From NCBI GenBank assembly GCA_009767595.1, contig VSDK01013374.1:1-64000 (forward strand): 64,000 nt of DNA, in the 5' to 3' direction. Positions 38,964 to 53,900 of the stretch are shown here, piece after piece (within the stretch, counting starts at the first letter, position 1; the number at the start of each line of letters is the position of its first letter). The position numbers and the translations under genes were made by a program. Source of the stretch: Symbiodinium kawagutii. Lineage: Eukaryota > Sar > Dinophyceae > Suessiales > Symbiodiniaceae. The notes under the pieces were generated by a model. It searched no databases, was not told where the DNA came from, and saw nothing but the letters and a program-made list of their open reading frames with translations.

Positions 38964-41900
38964 ATTGAACTGAAACAGGCTTAATGATGTTACTGATGCT
39001 TAAGAACCAGGTTAATGACGCTACATTGATGGCTATTTGATGGCTATAATGAATGATTTATGCTGCCGGCACGAAGGGCTCAAAGCACACATACCGAAAA
39101 AGCTGCGATATTCTAATATCTCTCGATCTCTCTTGATCCCCATCCCTAGGGTTCAACGGAGCTGAGATGAGCTGAGGGCATATCATTTACCCTCTGGTAA
39201 ACTAACATGGCAATGGAAAATCCGATATAAAGGGATCATTTACCCTCGAAGTTCTCTACAAAACATGTTGATTTTCCATTGCCATGTTGGTCTACCAAAG
39301 GGTCTCTCTCTCTCTCTCTCTCTGTCCCCAGCGCCATCTGCAAAGTTCAGCTAGGCTGGGTATCTTCCGTTTCTCCCAGCGCGTCATTGCACCACCCTGG
39401 AAGTCTAAGCTCAGTTCCATGCGGCGCTTCACAGCCTGGGTGAGTCATAGCAACACCCAGGCGCTGGCCACATCTCACCACCACATGCTGCGCATGGCTT
39501 GGGAAGTTGTGTGATGTTGATCAGGTTGTTGGTTCTGCGCCTGCCCAAATCCAAGATAGTCCAATGACAGAATCATCCGACAGTAGGCAGGATTTGGGTT
39601 TCTGAAGGCAAATCGGTCTCATGACCAGTAGGCCAAACAAGTATCCACCTTGAGCACATTGCATCTTCGGTCTTGATATGGAACATGCCTCCGTACCCTG
39701 AATGAATTCTACAGTAATTTGTCCTGTTTCAGGATGCAGTCATGGGTCAAGGACCAAAAACAATGAATCAAAGCCAATGTGTTCAGATGTTCACCTTCAA
39801 CCAGTCTGAATTTGGAGTCTATTGACAGCCACTGAATACCATATCCGCATTGTTATGGCCATATTCACCCCTTCCAACTCTGCAGGACTTGCCAACGCGT
39901 ATGGTCATGAAACGAGAAGGGAGGAGCAGAAATTTCAGAATCTCTCATGGAATAGTCTGATTCTTAACGATGTTCACCTATTCCATCATCAGAATTCTCT
40001 CAGTAAGTACGTCAAGCTCCCGAAACCATCTGGTCTTGACCCCGCTCATCTAACCTAACACTGTCAGCTGCACCACCCATGTCTATCAAGGTAAATCCAC
40101 CATGTTGCAACGTCACCATGCCAAAATCCATTACAATTCAACATCATCAACGACCTTCCGAAGCCATTGCGGGTCTCCCACATCTCTTGAGGTTTATCGT
40201 TGGCTAGGCCGTCATCATGGACCTGCCATGATCAGCAACGACCGCGCCGCTAGGACTGCGGCTGGCCGCGAAGACCGCGCGCCATCGGCCCCGGCGAATC
40301 AGCGCCCGGGTCTGTTCATCGAGGTTCTGAATGAGCCAAGGCCGTGCAGCGCATGAAATCATCGTAACTCATCCTGCACAAATAGATTGGTTGGTGGTTT
40401 CTAACGGTCATTCATGGTCAATCATGGTCAATCATGGCCAATCATGGTTAATCATGGTTGATAGTAATAACGGTGAAACCAATGGTTGGTCAAACCAGGT
40501 GCTTTCCAGCATGATGAACTAGCTTGTGAAACTGGTTGGTGGTTGAACCCCCCTGCCCAAGTACTAAGCAAAAAACGCTTGAGAACCAACCGCGAATAAA
40601 GAACAATCGAGGTTTGCAAACACCACCATGATGTACGAGTTGTACGTGTTCTAAGGCAATCACCGCCATTCAGTAACATCAGTTTGGTAAAGAGGGAGTA
40701 TACAAAGGAACAACGATTGCGAAGGGTATAGTTGGCATAAACCACAGTTCACAACAAATCAGCATTTAACAAGAAATCCAACAATGTAATGTAGGCGCAG
40801 AACAATGATGATAACTAAACGTATTACATGCAGAATGCTTGTCAAACATGTAGCTGGCAATGTCTAGGAGCAACATATGCAGAAAGAACACGCAGTTTTT
40901 TAGCACGGCTCTGCTCCAATCTATTGCTCCGAGGAATTGTCAACAGTATGTTCAAGAATTGGTCAAGTACATGCTTGTCTTTGTGGTTGAGAATTGGGTA
41001 ACAGGTAACCATGTGAGTAAAGAACCGTGTTGATGATTGTTCGGACTGGTCAACCATCTGATTCTGGTATCAAGCAAACACACATCAACAAATGCACAAA
41101 CTATTTATAGCATTCGGGTGATGCACAATTGATAGGTCCTGGCTGCCGAAATCACAACCTGTCTCAATGATTCAAAGTCTTAGTAGGTTAAAGCCGATAC
41201 GCGGGTGCCACATGGTGCCACCAAAAAAATTGGGTGCAAACGTTCCAACAACTTCACTAGTATTGACACATGATAAAGGGGATCTAAACTCCCTAGAGCG
41301 TCAGCCCATCCAAATACCTAGGTACCTACTTGGGAAGGTGCCAGGCAATCGAACAGAAAATGGTCCAGCATGCCCAAGCCCCTACAAACTAATCCATATG
41401 CCGTAGGGTGGACTCAAATGATCAGTGCAAGGTATGCCGGAATGATTTCCGTCGATAAGATTCATCGTTAAGTTGGCCGCCAGCAAGTCAACGCCAAATG
41501 ATGACCTATAATGATACAATGGTTCTGACATAAGTGGCCCAAACATCCTCCAAGAGGAATCAGTTCAAAAAATGAATCATCCAATTTGGGGTATCTCTCC
41601 CTTATAACTGTCATTCCAATCTTCAGGAAAATCCCCACTTATACGGTAAAAAAACATGTAAAACCCAGTTATATAGGTGATTCAACCAGCCATGACCAAT
41701 GGGTTTTATATAATTAATAGAGATAATGACCAATGGGTTTTACAAACTGGTCACCCTGTAAATATATAGCCATTAATTTGGTGGTACCAATCACAGGTTG
41801 ACCAACCATTTCTATCCATTTCTTTGCCGGGCCCAGAATCTCGGCTCCCGGGCGGCGGAAAGGACACTGTGGCGAAGCTTCGCGCCTGATTGGGGTCGCG

Positions 41901-44900
41901 ACCGCGCCTTGGTCGACCTGTGAATGGTAGCACCTTTTGCTCAGCTGTAGAATTGGTTATACCGTATAATAACCACTAACTTTGTCAAAGTTAAAGATTT
42001 ATATGAACAATCTAAGGTTTTTCTACTACCACTTTGTCAAAGATTAAAATAAGAGGTATGCATACCACCTCATGAAGGTTGTATATCAAGAATTATTCAG
42101 GTAGAACCTTCATGAATGAAACATCATGAAGAACATGACTGTGTACTGTTCACCGTCGTTTTTCGGCTGGGGCGTCAAGTTTCACTATCATTGGCAACCA
42201 GCATGAATCAGTGTCATTGAAAGCCATCCTGCCCACTATGAAGCATTGCAAGCCGGTACCAATCATTGCTCGGAGATTCTACATGATTCTACGCTTTGCA
42301 GAGGTACACTCCCCCAGAAACAAATACCAAGGGTTTATCAAATAGCCATGGAATGACGGCTGGCTGGTAAGTTCAAGGAAGTCTCGAAAGGAAGTCAATA
42401 TCCAACAAGAATCAGAATACACATCATGTATGATAAGGCACCGCCGTACAGTCTTCAATGTGGTAAGGACCGCTCGGTTGAATGCACATTTGTGTGAACT
42501 AGGTACGATCATATTAAACGGTTGCGTAAGTGTGCATTATATTATGCAAATGGATGGGAACCATCAAATTTGCTGACATGGAAATGGTTACAGGCATCTG
42601 AGTCTACAAATTGAACAAGCGGCCAGGCGCAAGTTCCATTTGATGTTTACCTTACTCATTACTACTTCTATATGCGTCAATTGACAAGCAGTCACACAAA
42701 CCCAAGAAGAGATTCTTTACAAATGAAAAGCACCACAAATGACATAGAATTAAAACGACACTTTACTACTTCAACGGCTTTCCAACTTAAATACTCCACA
42801 GTTTCCTAAACCCAGTGTTAGCCTCACCACAGCACAAAAAGCCCTTTCCCTTTTTGCGCGCGACGGCTCAAACATCGAATCACCACCTTGCTCATTTGAG
42901 CAGGGGGAGGGCGGGCGGGATCTCTAAGACCCTTGAACCTAAAGGGGTGAAACAAACACTGAACCAAGGAAACACAGCACACGCAAGCTAAATGCCCATA
43001 GTTTCCTAAACCCAGTGTTAGCCTCACCACAGCACAAAAAGCCCTTTCCCTTTTTGCGCGCGACGGCTCAAACATCGAATCACCACCTTGCTCATTTGAG
43101 CACTCTCCCCTCCCCTTCAGGCCGGGCGCGAAACGCGCCACGGCCCTACCGGGTGGTGTCAAAAAGGTTTGCACTTAATTAGGGGTCATATCCGCTGAGA
43201 CCATCCTTTGCGCCACGCCTCTTGCGCTTTCGCGTGACTCCCAAAGATATGTCTGAAACGAATCTGAAGCCCAGCGGCCCCACCGCTTGACCATGGCGGT
43301 GTCTTGAAACTGGGACCACAGGGCGCTCGCCCCGCCGAATCTCAACGAATGCGTACCGAGATCGCCACTGGGCAGATCCAGGCTTTGCGCAGATTTTTCG
43401 ATGAGGGATTGTATGGCGGCACGGGGGATGGGTCTCTCGTCTTGGGTGCGGAACAGCATTTCTTCTGCATCCGCTCCGCCCTGGTACCTCTGCGGGAAAT
43501 GCTGAAATACCGTGATCATGGATTTCACCACGCACACTTGTTCCTGTGTGCGGAAATGGTTCCGCATCTGGCCACGGTTGTATATGTCCGTTTTGGACCC
43601 ACGGACGAGAAGGTTGATCTCATCCGCTTCAGCAATTCGAGAAAGTCCAAGAGCTTTCCCATTGAGTTTGAGGGTGACATCACTCCCCCGAAGACCTCGC
43701 TTTGGGTCCACGTACCCCACATCAAGGTACTCTGATGCTCGCAGCAAAAAGAAGAAGCCTAAGGTCAAGGCTCCCCACAGAAGGCTCGCCTCCGGTGTTT
43801 TCCCGAACTGAAGGTGGTTTCCCAGCCACCGCAGCATGTCCGGAGTCACCGGCATTCGCCTTTCGCGGGTACCGAACCTTCTTTTCAACCCAGCAAGTGC
43901 TAGGGGGACTCGAGGCATGTGTGCCAAAGGATCTGGGTATCCTAATGTCAAATGCATCGATCGGATCGCCGAGAGGCGAAGTTTCACGGTCCCTGGCGCT
44001 TTGGTTTCGTTCGTGGCGCAGTGGACCAGGTAATCGAGGATGAGTTGCTCCTCGGCACGATTGTAGGATGGCACGTATCTCACCGGGTCCTCTCCTCTTC
44101 GTTTGCAAAAGAGTGACCACCAGACCCACTGTGACTGGTAACTCGCCGCTGTGCTTTGCGAGTAGCGGGAGAGAAGGAGTGAAAACCCTTCTTGGTCGAA
44201 TTCGTGCCTACCTTGAACCGAGGCAAGCCGCATCTTCTTGTCAGGTGGGTGTCTTCGTGCGGCGGCTCTTGGACCTCCGAGGAACGGGGTCTCTGCTTGT
44301 TGACGGATGACCCTGCCCTTCTTGGGCAAGCTGAAACGAACTTTCTTCCTCGTACCTCCAACCTTTCTGGCTGGATCCAAGGCTTCCGGGTTCTCCCACC
44401 TTCGGTTCTTCACATTGACCCCTTTGCTCAGGAAGTGCCGGACCAAAGTGGTTGCACCTAGCATGAGGGCCATGAAGCAGAGGACGAGTAAGACATCTTG
44501 AACACCAGGGCAGGTGCCAAGAAGACCGAACTCGTCTTGGCTCATCTCTTGGCACATCTGTCCCTTTGCTCCGGGGATCAATGATGCAAGTGCTAACCCT
44601 TGCAACCCGGGCGAGAAACTCGCCTCGGGTCTGGGAGCTGAATGCGCAATGGCATGATTGCGATCGCGCTCTGCATCATCTCGTGTGTTGGCTCGGTCTC
44701 TTCTCCTTTGCTTTTTGAGCTTCTTGCGACGAGCGGAGTCGGGTTTCCTCTTTTTCTCAACCTTCTCTTGGGCAGCCTCTGCCCTGAGCACCTGTTGAAA
44801 TTCCGCAAGGTTGGCACGGGCACTTGCTGCAAAGGAAGCGTTCAAAGCTTCCCCTTGTTCTTCTGGTGGAATGTCAACCAGGTTGGTTCCCAAGCTGCTT

Positions 44901-47900
44901 GGTCTTGGGTTGGCTTGTGCTTCGGAAAGCCTCTTTCGTGCTGCCCTTTCCCTGGCTCGATGGTCTCTCCTAGCCTGCCATATTGGCTTTCCGGCTGCTA
45001 TGTCCGCTTTCAGCCTTTCCTCCGAAACAAGGGGTACGGAAGATCGAGGGCCGACTGGGTTCATCTGTTCAAGCCTGAGCATCGCATCGTTGAGGCCTTG
45101 TCTGTAGTCTGTCTCAGCTTCGGTGTACTGCTTGGTTCGAGCCGCATGTTCTTGGGCTCTCTTCTCAGCGTTGACCAGGCTGGTTACTCGCAACTCCGCC
45201 AGTTGCTCTAAGCGATCAACCAGCTCCGACTTCACTCGCGCTGATTCCGGAGCGGATTGGATTGCGGTTTGAAGGCTTTCCCAATTGGCGGTGTCTGCTT
45301 CTGCAACCGCTCGAAGCAAGTGAAGGTGGGCACTGCCAAACCTGATCTTCCTTCGCCGCATTGGGGCCTCCTCTTCAACCCCCTTCTCTTCCTTTGGGTT
45401 GATCTCTTCAACTCCTTTGGAGGTGTTCTCAGGCAATTGGGTGGCTGAGGAAGCGGATGAAGGTTCACCAGCTGCCTCGCTTTTTCTCTCTGGATCTTCC
45501 GGCTTAGCATCAGGCATATGTTCTTCTTTAACCTGTGGCGGCACTTCCGGTCCCCCCAAGTCAGAGGAGTAAGCTGATGTCGCCTGGAGGATCTCTACGT
45601 CAGAGTCGTCTGCGGACCAGTCACATTCATCTTCCTCTCCTGGACCTCCGGTCGCGAAACGCGACTCGGTGGCCACTTCCTCCAAAGTGCCAACCAAAGA
45701 GTCGACCTCAACGGCTTGTGGTAATTGGTCGGGCAAATTCTTGCCCAATGATCGGGCTGCACTGACAACCTCCTCAGTGATGGTGCGAGGTGGCAACTTC
45801 GGTTGCCATGTTCCCGAACGATACTGCTGAAGGTCCAGGGCGGCTGGGTTCGATGAGGATGAGGCCGCTTCAGTCTCCCTTTCTTGGTGCTGGCTTGAAG
45901 CACCTTTGGCTGCCGAGGTTGGAGCATCCCAAACGGAGATACCCAGAATGGCATGCACCGGCACATCTCGATCACAGAGCCACACCTCGTTGCCCGTTTT
46001 CCTGAACACACATCCGTGCTCACAAGCTTTACGGGCATCCACTTCGATCTTGGTTTCCAAATCGAGGCGCCATTTGCCAGCCATGACCTTAGGGTCGTGG
46101 AAGTGCAGGTCTCTGCTCTTCCGNNNNNNNNNNNNNNNNNNNNNNNNNNNNNNNNNNNNNNNNNNNNNNNNNNNNNNNNNNNNNNNNNNNNNNNNNNNNN
46201 NNNNNNNNNNNNNNNNNNNNNNNNNGGAGGGAAGCCGAATGGCGGGTATATGACCCATGGATGAGGCGGTCAGGAACTTCTTCCGGAGGTACAACGGCTG
46301 CAGGGCCAACCACCCTCTCCTGAGTATGGCCTGACCATGCTGCGGCCCACCACTGGCCATTCTCGTCTTCTTTGGCCACAACCCTATCTTTGGCATCTTC
46401 TTCAATAGCCTGCCACAGAGTCCATCCTCCGAACTTTTTGCACGACTCGTGCTCAAGTAGGTCTTCCCATCTGACCCATCCCTCTTCGTTGATCGGACAT
46501 TCATTCGTCCCAGCCGCGTGGCGGAGAACATAACTCAAAGCTTTCATGGCCTTCTCGTGCCAAGTGAGCTGGGGGGCATCTTTCTTCTTTTTGCCCCTGC
46601 CTCCCACAGTGGTGTTTCCCATGATGGCGGGATTGTGAGCCAACCAATCGTCAAGGATTCTTTTGGTTTCTTCTTCCCACTTCAGGCGGCAAACGCCGAC
46701 CTTCCTTTCATCAGCATTCGTGGCTGCCCACTTCACGGCTAAGTCGGTCAGTGAGCGTGAGGGGTGGCTCAAAACCACCTTCACTTCTTCCTCTCCTTTG
46801 GGAACCATGTCCTTCCTACGGAGGATTAGGTGTGTGGCCTCCTCGGGGAGAAGAGGTCGTGCAGCGGGTCCATCTGGTCCTTTGCCCAACAAGAGCAGAC
46901 AATCCTTTCGACCTCCATCGCACGATCCATCGTGGAGGCCTGGTAAGGGCCGTGTGGGGTCCCAAACCAAAGCTCGACTTGCGTTTGGCTTCGTCAGAGT
47001 GCCTGCAGGCTTGGGTTTGGTAGCCCCCAAGTATGGCATCGATGAGTCCAACTTCAGGATTCCCTTCTCCCACTCTTCGGGGTTACCACTTCCTCCTTCC
47101 GCCCACCAGTCCATTGGGTAATTGACCAGGGGCGGTGTGCATGGTTCATCATCAGTGGTGACCCAGTGGAAGGGCTGAGGGGTTTCCTGTGACGCGGTCA
47201 AGATCCACCTCTTCCACCACACTTGGTCCTTCAAGGACCTACCGCAGACTGAACGGGCTTCAACATGGTATCCTTTCCCCTTCATCCTTTTTGCGAAGGC
47301 TTCCACAGCCTGTTGGTTTCGGCTGTCTGCCCACACAAGGTCGATGTCGAGTTCTGACACCTGCCGTTCCAAGTGTTCAAGTGCTCCTTCCCAATCCTGG
47401 TTGGGGAGTGTGGCACAGAGCAGGTGTGGTGTGCCTCCTTTGCCTGGGCGCGAAACGCGCCTCGGGCTGGAGTCGTCATCAGGTAGTTCGTCTGTTGGGA
47501 GGATTTCAACCCCAGCAGCCCGCAAGGCCGGGAGGTATCCTTCCGTGAATCCTTCCAGACTGAAGCAGCGCAAGTAGGCTGGACTGAGCTCCACGGTCAA
47601 AGGGAAAGGGGTGCCCCCTTCCCGCTCTTGGGAGAGGCGCAGTGCTTGTGCCGTATCGGCATCAGCCTGTCCAGCCCAAATGAGGGCACGCCTTTGCCAT
47701 CCTCTATCCAGGAAACGCCTCAGGGTGTCGTCTGGTTTTGGAAGACATTCGAGACCAGCTGCAGCTAGGACTTCTTCTGCATCCTGCCTGGTCAGTGCGT
47801 CGGCAACAACGTTGTGATAGGTCCTGACGTATGCAGTATGGAGATGGAAACTGTGGCATGCTTCAATGGCTGCCAACATTTGCAGAAGGTAGCTGGCGAA

Positions 47901-50900
47901 AGGGTGCTTTGCCTGCCGAGAATTGATCCATCTGACTACCACTTGGTTGTCTCCCATGTAGAGGACCACTTTCCCCTTCCACTTGGCATGTTGACTCACT
48001 GCCAACAGCAGCACCGCCAACAATTCGGTCAAAGCCACCATGAGTCTTTCTGGCTCTTCAGAGCTGGACGGTTCATCCGTCGCATCCGGGCGCGAAGCGC
48101 GCCTCGGACGCGGTTGCTCGTTCAGTGCCTCCCGCTCCATTGCCTCGATCAATTGTTGGTAGGGCTTGACCTCCAAGGAGTAAGCCTGTTTGTTTGACCA
48201 GTCGACAGCTCCAACCCGGTCAAGCGTGGCGTCACCAGAGGCCCACACAACTTTGTTCCTCCCTCCAGGAAGAGCCAACAATTCCCTCAGAGACAGGGCC
48301 TCCGTCATGGGGTGGGTGAATCGCACTCCCCATTCAGTGCGATTGTCAACCAACAACCTTTGCAATTCAATGGCCTCCCAGAACCTGACCCAAGCTCTCC
48401 GTTGTTGCTCGGGGTCGCCCCGAGGCTGGGCCAAACCTTCGGCCGTGGGTGGCCCCAAGAGAGCATTGGTAGCTGACAACAATGGCTTCAGAGACGGTAG
48501 AACCGAAATCCAGAACTGTTGGTTCCCTCTAAGTTCCTGCACCAACTTCAAAGGAACTCGAGTGTTCCCATGGTCGAACTCAGGTAGGTGCAGGAGGTGT
48601 GATGCTTTTTCCAGCTTCTGAGCCGGTAAAGTCCTGGTGTTGTTCTCCGTGTCATACATCAAACCCCAGATCAGCTTTCGTGTTTCCAACGCCCCTTCAA
48701 CCTCGTCTTTCGCGGCGTTGATCGCGCCAGGTCCTAGGGCAGCTTGTGTGCAGACTTCCATTGTTTTGACCGACAACCAGGGGCGGATGCCCACCTTTGG
48801 TTCGATCAACACCGCATCGTCCATAAGCACCAGAGATTGGAAGCAGGTTGCGTCATTCCACTCAGCATCTGGTGGACAAAAAGCACTATGCCCAAGTTTC
48901 AACACCCAAGCAAACAACATGTACTCACCAGGTGCTCCCACCCATCCAAAGGTGAGGCTGTTGTAGACGACGGTGATGTTTTTGCCCGGAGCCTCGAATT
49001 CACATCCTGGAAGGTCTGCTGCAAAGAGGCGGGTGTCACTTCCTCTGACCGGCAGCCATTTGAAGGCATCTGCAACATCCTTCTTCGAAAGGAGAATGGG
49101 TGTGTTGGGGTGTTTTGTCTGCCACCAGACAATCAACCGTGCCACCTCTTCGTGCTTCGGTTGCAACGCCGGTGGATGCCGTGTCTTGTGGCAGAATTCG
49201 TTCACCGGCCGGGCATCCCAAATAACCCGACCCTTTGACGATATTGTTCTGTTTGGTAACATCTTAGGTACTCGTGCCATTGCCACCGACACGACCCCTT
49301 CGAGCTCTTCTTGCCCCTGATCGAAACAGATCAAGACCCTTCCTCGACTTGCATCTTTCCACAACTGCTGCGCTGCTTCCTCAAGGTACTCTTTGAGGCT
49401 CGGGTGGGGTCCCGCTCGCACTCTGCGACCAACTCCTCCCTCATAACATGCGGAAATGCCCCATATGGCATTCTCCCTTGCTTTTTCCAACAAAGGTTCA
49501 GAGACCAACCCGTCAAAGAAGTCCGAATGAAGGCCTTCAAAATGGTCCCCTTTGAGCATGACCCAAGTCCTCCTGATTCCTCGATGTGCTTCCTCCACCC
49601 CACCTGCTTCTTGCAGGACTGAAATTCCCAGGGTAGCAGCAGTCTTAAATGCTTCTTTGGAGTACTCCTGCACGGTAACGTGTTCAAGGTAGGCTTTGCA
49701 CGTCTTCTCCAACCCTTCGGTCAAGGGTTCAATCAGAGGGCCTTTGAGATCAGGGCCTTTCAGACCTTGATACCATTGGGTTGGTGTGCCACCGGGCGAG
49801 AAACTCGCCTCGGTGCCTCCACCTACCCGGGCAGGAGAAGAAAAAAGTGCACCATCCCCCCCCCCGACGGAAGCATCCAAGCGGGAGCGAAGAACAACAG
49901 TGGCGATGATGTCAGCCATGTGAGGTGAGTACATAGCGCTGCGAGCGGTAGCAGCCCCTTCCACCGGATCATGAGAGTGAAGTTTGGGGCAAGTCAAACT
50001 GAGAGCTTGCTGCATAGCAGGATCGGTGGTGCGGATCAGGGTGGGTTTCAGATGCAAGCCACCTGAGGGGGAGGACAAGCCTGTTTGGCATTGGTCGAGG
50101 CGAGCCCGCAGCCAACGAAGATCGGCGAAGGTGGTAAGAGAACGGGGTTCCTTCCAAGCCATGGAAGTGAGAGGGTTCTCAACATGAGCGTCGCGACCAT
50201 CGGCCAACTGAAGGCCAGCCAAATCCAAAGCATAACCCAAATGCAAACGACCTTCCTTCAAACGGAGGGTCATATCGCAGTTGCGAAGGATGGCCAACCG
50301 AATCCAGGCACAAAACGGAGAGCAAGGAAAAGAGCCCCAATAATGTCTGGGTTTGGCTCGTTTGAGAAGGGCTCGTCCAAGGGAGCGATCCTTTGCAAGT
50401 CGAAAGTCCTGGCCGTGATCCAAGCCAAGGTGAATGGCCAGGCCGCCTTTGGCTGTGACCGCTTTTGAAGCGCGGGCTTCACCAGCATACACCTCCAGGA
50501 AGTCCAAACCCTGGGTCAGAGCTTGTTGAAAGATTAGGCCTTGAGGGCCTAGCCAGTCAATGATGTCTTGGTTGGACCACTGAGTGTCATCAAGCTCCTT
50601 GAGTTCCAAAGTGCTGGGTGTCCAAGCTCCAATCTTGCCAGGATCCTCCACCTTCAGATGAAGCCCCAGCACCGAAGGTGGACGAGCACCCGTCTTGCGA
50701 GGAACTTCTTCGGGGTGACTGCAACGGGGACACAGCAAGTAGTCCCGGGCGCGAACCGACGCCTCGGATCCACTTGCTGCTTCCAGATGGCACTCCCAAC
50801 CAGCTGCGATCACCTCTCGGATGATGGGTGGGGATCGGTCCAAAGCTTTGGGGACAAGTAGCCTCATGTGACCTTGGTGAACCAAAAGATGGATCTGTTG

Positions 50901-53900
50901 GTTGGCATGGCCCGAGGACAGAGCGCCTGTGATCACTTCGGTGGACAGGTCTTGGTCAGAAGCCATTCGCACAACATGCAAGGTGTAACCCAACAAAGAA
51001 CTCGAAGGGAACGAAGCCATGGTGCGGTAGTCCTTGTCGTGGGACCAGTGAAGGAGATCGTGCACGAACACTCGAAGGTCTGCTTCAGATCGTGGCAAAG
51101 TTTCCGGGCATTCACCCAGATGGCGACTTGCTTCAGTGGCCTGTGCCACGAGTTCTTCTCGCAACAGGTTGGTTTGCCTTTGGACCTCTGGTTGAGATGG
51201 CACCCGTCCGTGCTTGCGATGCAGGTAACCGGCAGCACAATGCAACAAAAGGCACTGTCGTGCCTCGGGACCTTGATCCTGGTCACTCGAGAGAAGTTCC
51301 AAAGGCCAGCCCCCACAAGGATATAACTTGTCTCCAAAATCGTAAACATCCCAGCTTCCCCCTTCCCATGTAAGGACGCCTCGTCCCACCCCATCTTGCC
51401 AGTCAAGGGAGGACAGATGTCCAACATTGGGTGAGTAACCTGTCTTGTGTGAAGTGGCTCCCTGAAGGGCTTCATCTGCTGCGGCTGACAAGGATGGGCA
51501 ACCCTGATCTCTAGCCAGCTCCAAAGCGCTTCGAACATCATTGAAGCTCAGATCCATCTCAGGATTTGCCTCTTTGAGCTGAAGGAGTTGGTTATTGAGA
51601 AAGGTTCTCAGTTGTTCCCCATACCCCTCAGTAAGTTGAGTGTGTTCGACATCTTTCATCTTACCCAACCGTTCTTGCACATCAGGTGGTAACGTTCCCG
51701 CATCGACAGGAGCTTCTCTTGGCTGCTTGTCTGCATCATAGTCCTCAAAGAACTGGAAGTCAGGCCCTTCAAGGAGGGACATCATCTCAGCTTCCTGGTC
51801 CGTCGGGTTGAAGCAAGTGAACTCATCCGGTGGCGCCTCCTGCACCTCATCCTTGGACTTTATCTCAGCCTCAGCATCACCCAAGGACTTCCCAACCTTA
51901 GAGTCGGGAGGTGTTGGTTCGTGCTCGCCAACTTTCTTGAGCCGCTTTCCATCGGCGATCATCTCTTGATTCTTCGCCGCTTGGGTCTTTCGGATGGTTT
52001 CCATCTGTTCACTTGCTTGGGCCTCAGTCAACTTCGCTTTGCCTTTCAGGCCTCCTCTCCGGATCAGTTGCAGCTGCACTGACCAATCCATTGACTCCCA
52101 CCGAGGGGCGGGCCCATGCGAGTGTGGACAAGCACTGGGACGTGCACAACCCCGATGGCACATGTTGTCCCAACAGAGATACTTGGCCCCTTTTTTCTCT
52201 TTGGGCCGGTGGTCCAGAGCTCTCGCTGCTTCTTTGTTTGTAAGGGGTGGACCCAACAACGCTTTGGCCTGAGTTTCTGCTTTGCCGGTTTTAGGACCCG
52301 GGCGCGATTCCCACGCCTCAGGTCCTTCCCCGGCTTTGCCACCGTACAGATGCCCACCAGGTGTTTTCTTCAAGGCTACCTGCCAGCAAGCACGAGACAG
52401 CAACCGATTGTGACGAGGGATGACATCGGTGTGGAAGTACTCAGCCGTGTCCTCCAGAAAGAAAGTCCTGGGCAGACGCAACCATGGCTCCCCATCCTCT
52501 CCAGGAGCCGTGACAAAGAAGCGGATGCGTTCAAAGGACGGGGATTCTTCCTTCATGGCTCGGCGGAGCTCCCGGTCCACATCCTTCAACTCTTCCACAA
52601 AGCGAGCCCAGAGCTCTTCCCAAACACTGAAGATGGCGTGTGCTGGCCACATGTAGGCATGCTCTTCACCAAGCTTCAAGAGGTAGGAGGCGGCTTGCTC
52701 GAAGGATGAGTAGTGTTCAGTTCCATAAACACATGAGATGGCCCACGCTTCCCTCAAGGCGTTCCTGTACCATGAGTTCAAAGTCATCGGTGGCTTGGGT
52801 CGTTTCTCCAGTTTGAGATCTGAACACCCTGTCCAGTTGTCAAACTCTTCCTCCGAGGCAAGGTTGAAGTCGGCAGCAGACAGGCTGTACTCAGGGAGGG
52901 ATTTGACATCTTTCCCACCCAGACTCATCGCAGCCAATCCGTAGGCCACCCTGTTGTTGATATTCACCGGGAATTGCATCAGGCGAAGTTGTGGCCTCCC
53001 TTGGGTCGAAGTTGCACGGGGTGAGTGGAAAAGCTCCTTCCCCACCGTAGCTTTGCCTAAAGGAACCGTCAGAGCGTCACATCCCCTCACCAAGAACACC
53101 AATCTTTCCTCCAATTTACCGATGGAAGCCAGTTTCCCCTTATCATGGCTGGCAGCTTCATCCTTGGATGTTACCGCCTTGGCAATCGCTTGGAGTGCCT
53201 TCGTGGTTTCATCCATTCGGGGTGGCTCACCATCGGTATACGCACCTGCATGTCTTGGCCTCGACACTGAGGCAAAGGTTGCATAGGCACTCCTGCCTTG
53301 GGGTTCCCCTCCAAGCATCGGTGTTGGGAGAGTGGCTGATCCCCGTGGCCGATAAAGGCTGGTCACATTCGCCAGGAACGCTTCTTGGCCACTTGAGGTT
53401 GCAGCTTGAGGCAAAACCTCCACAGGCCTTGCTGGTGGCAAGGGCTGGAACTCTTCCTCTCGAATTGGTGGGGGTGGTTGCCGCAAACTGAGGACCGGAT
53501 CAACTGGGTCTTCAACACCTTGGAGGCTTTGAGGGCACTCTTCGGTGACGAGGTTCACAATTGCCCTTCTGGCAACCGGTGGGTAATCTCTAGGCAACTT
53601 CGTAACGTAGGCGGTGGCTTGTTCTTTAAGTTCCTCCCACGTTTCCCTCGGGCCTTTTTCTTCGGTCACACACACTTGGAGTGCATCAACCTCCTCTTTG
53701 CCCTCCAACACTTCACGCAAGTACTTCCCCAAAGAAGTAGCTTGAGTTGATGGCTGAGATGTCGTTGGCACAGTCTGTTGCCTGCCCAGTCCGGGCGCGA
53801 TGCGCGCCTCGGACCCAGGCATGGGGTCGACGAGTGGTTGTGATTCCAAGTGCTTAGCAAAGGTTGGCTTGCCTTTGGAGGACGGTCGAGCTTTCTCATC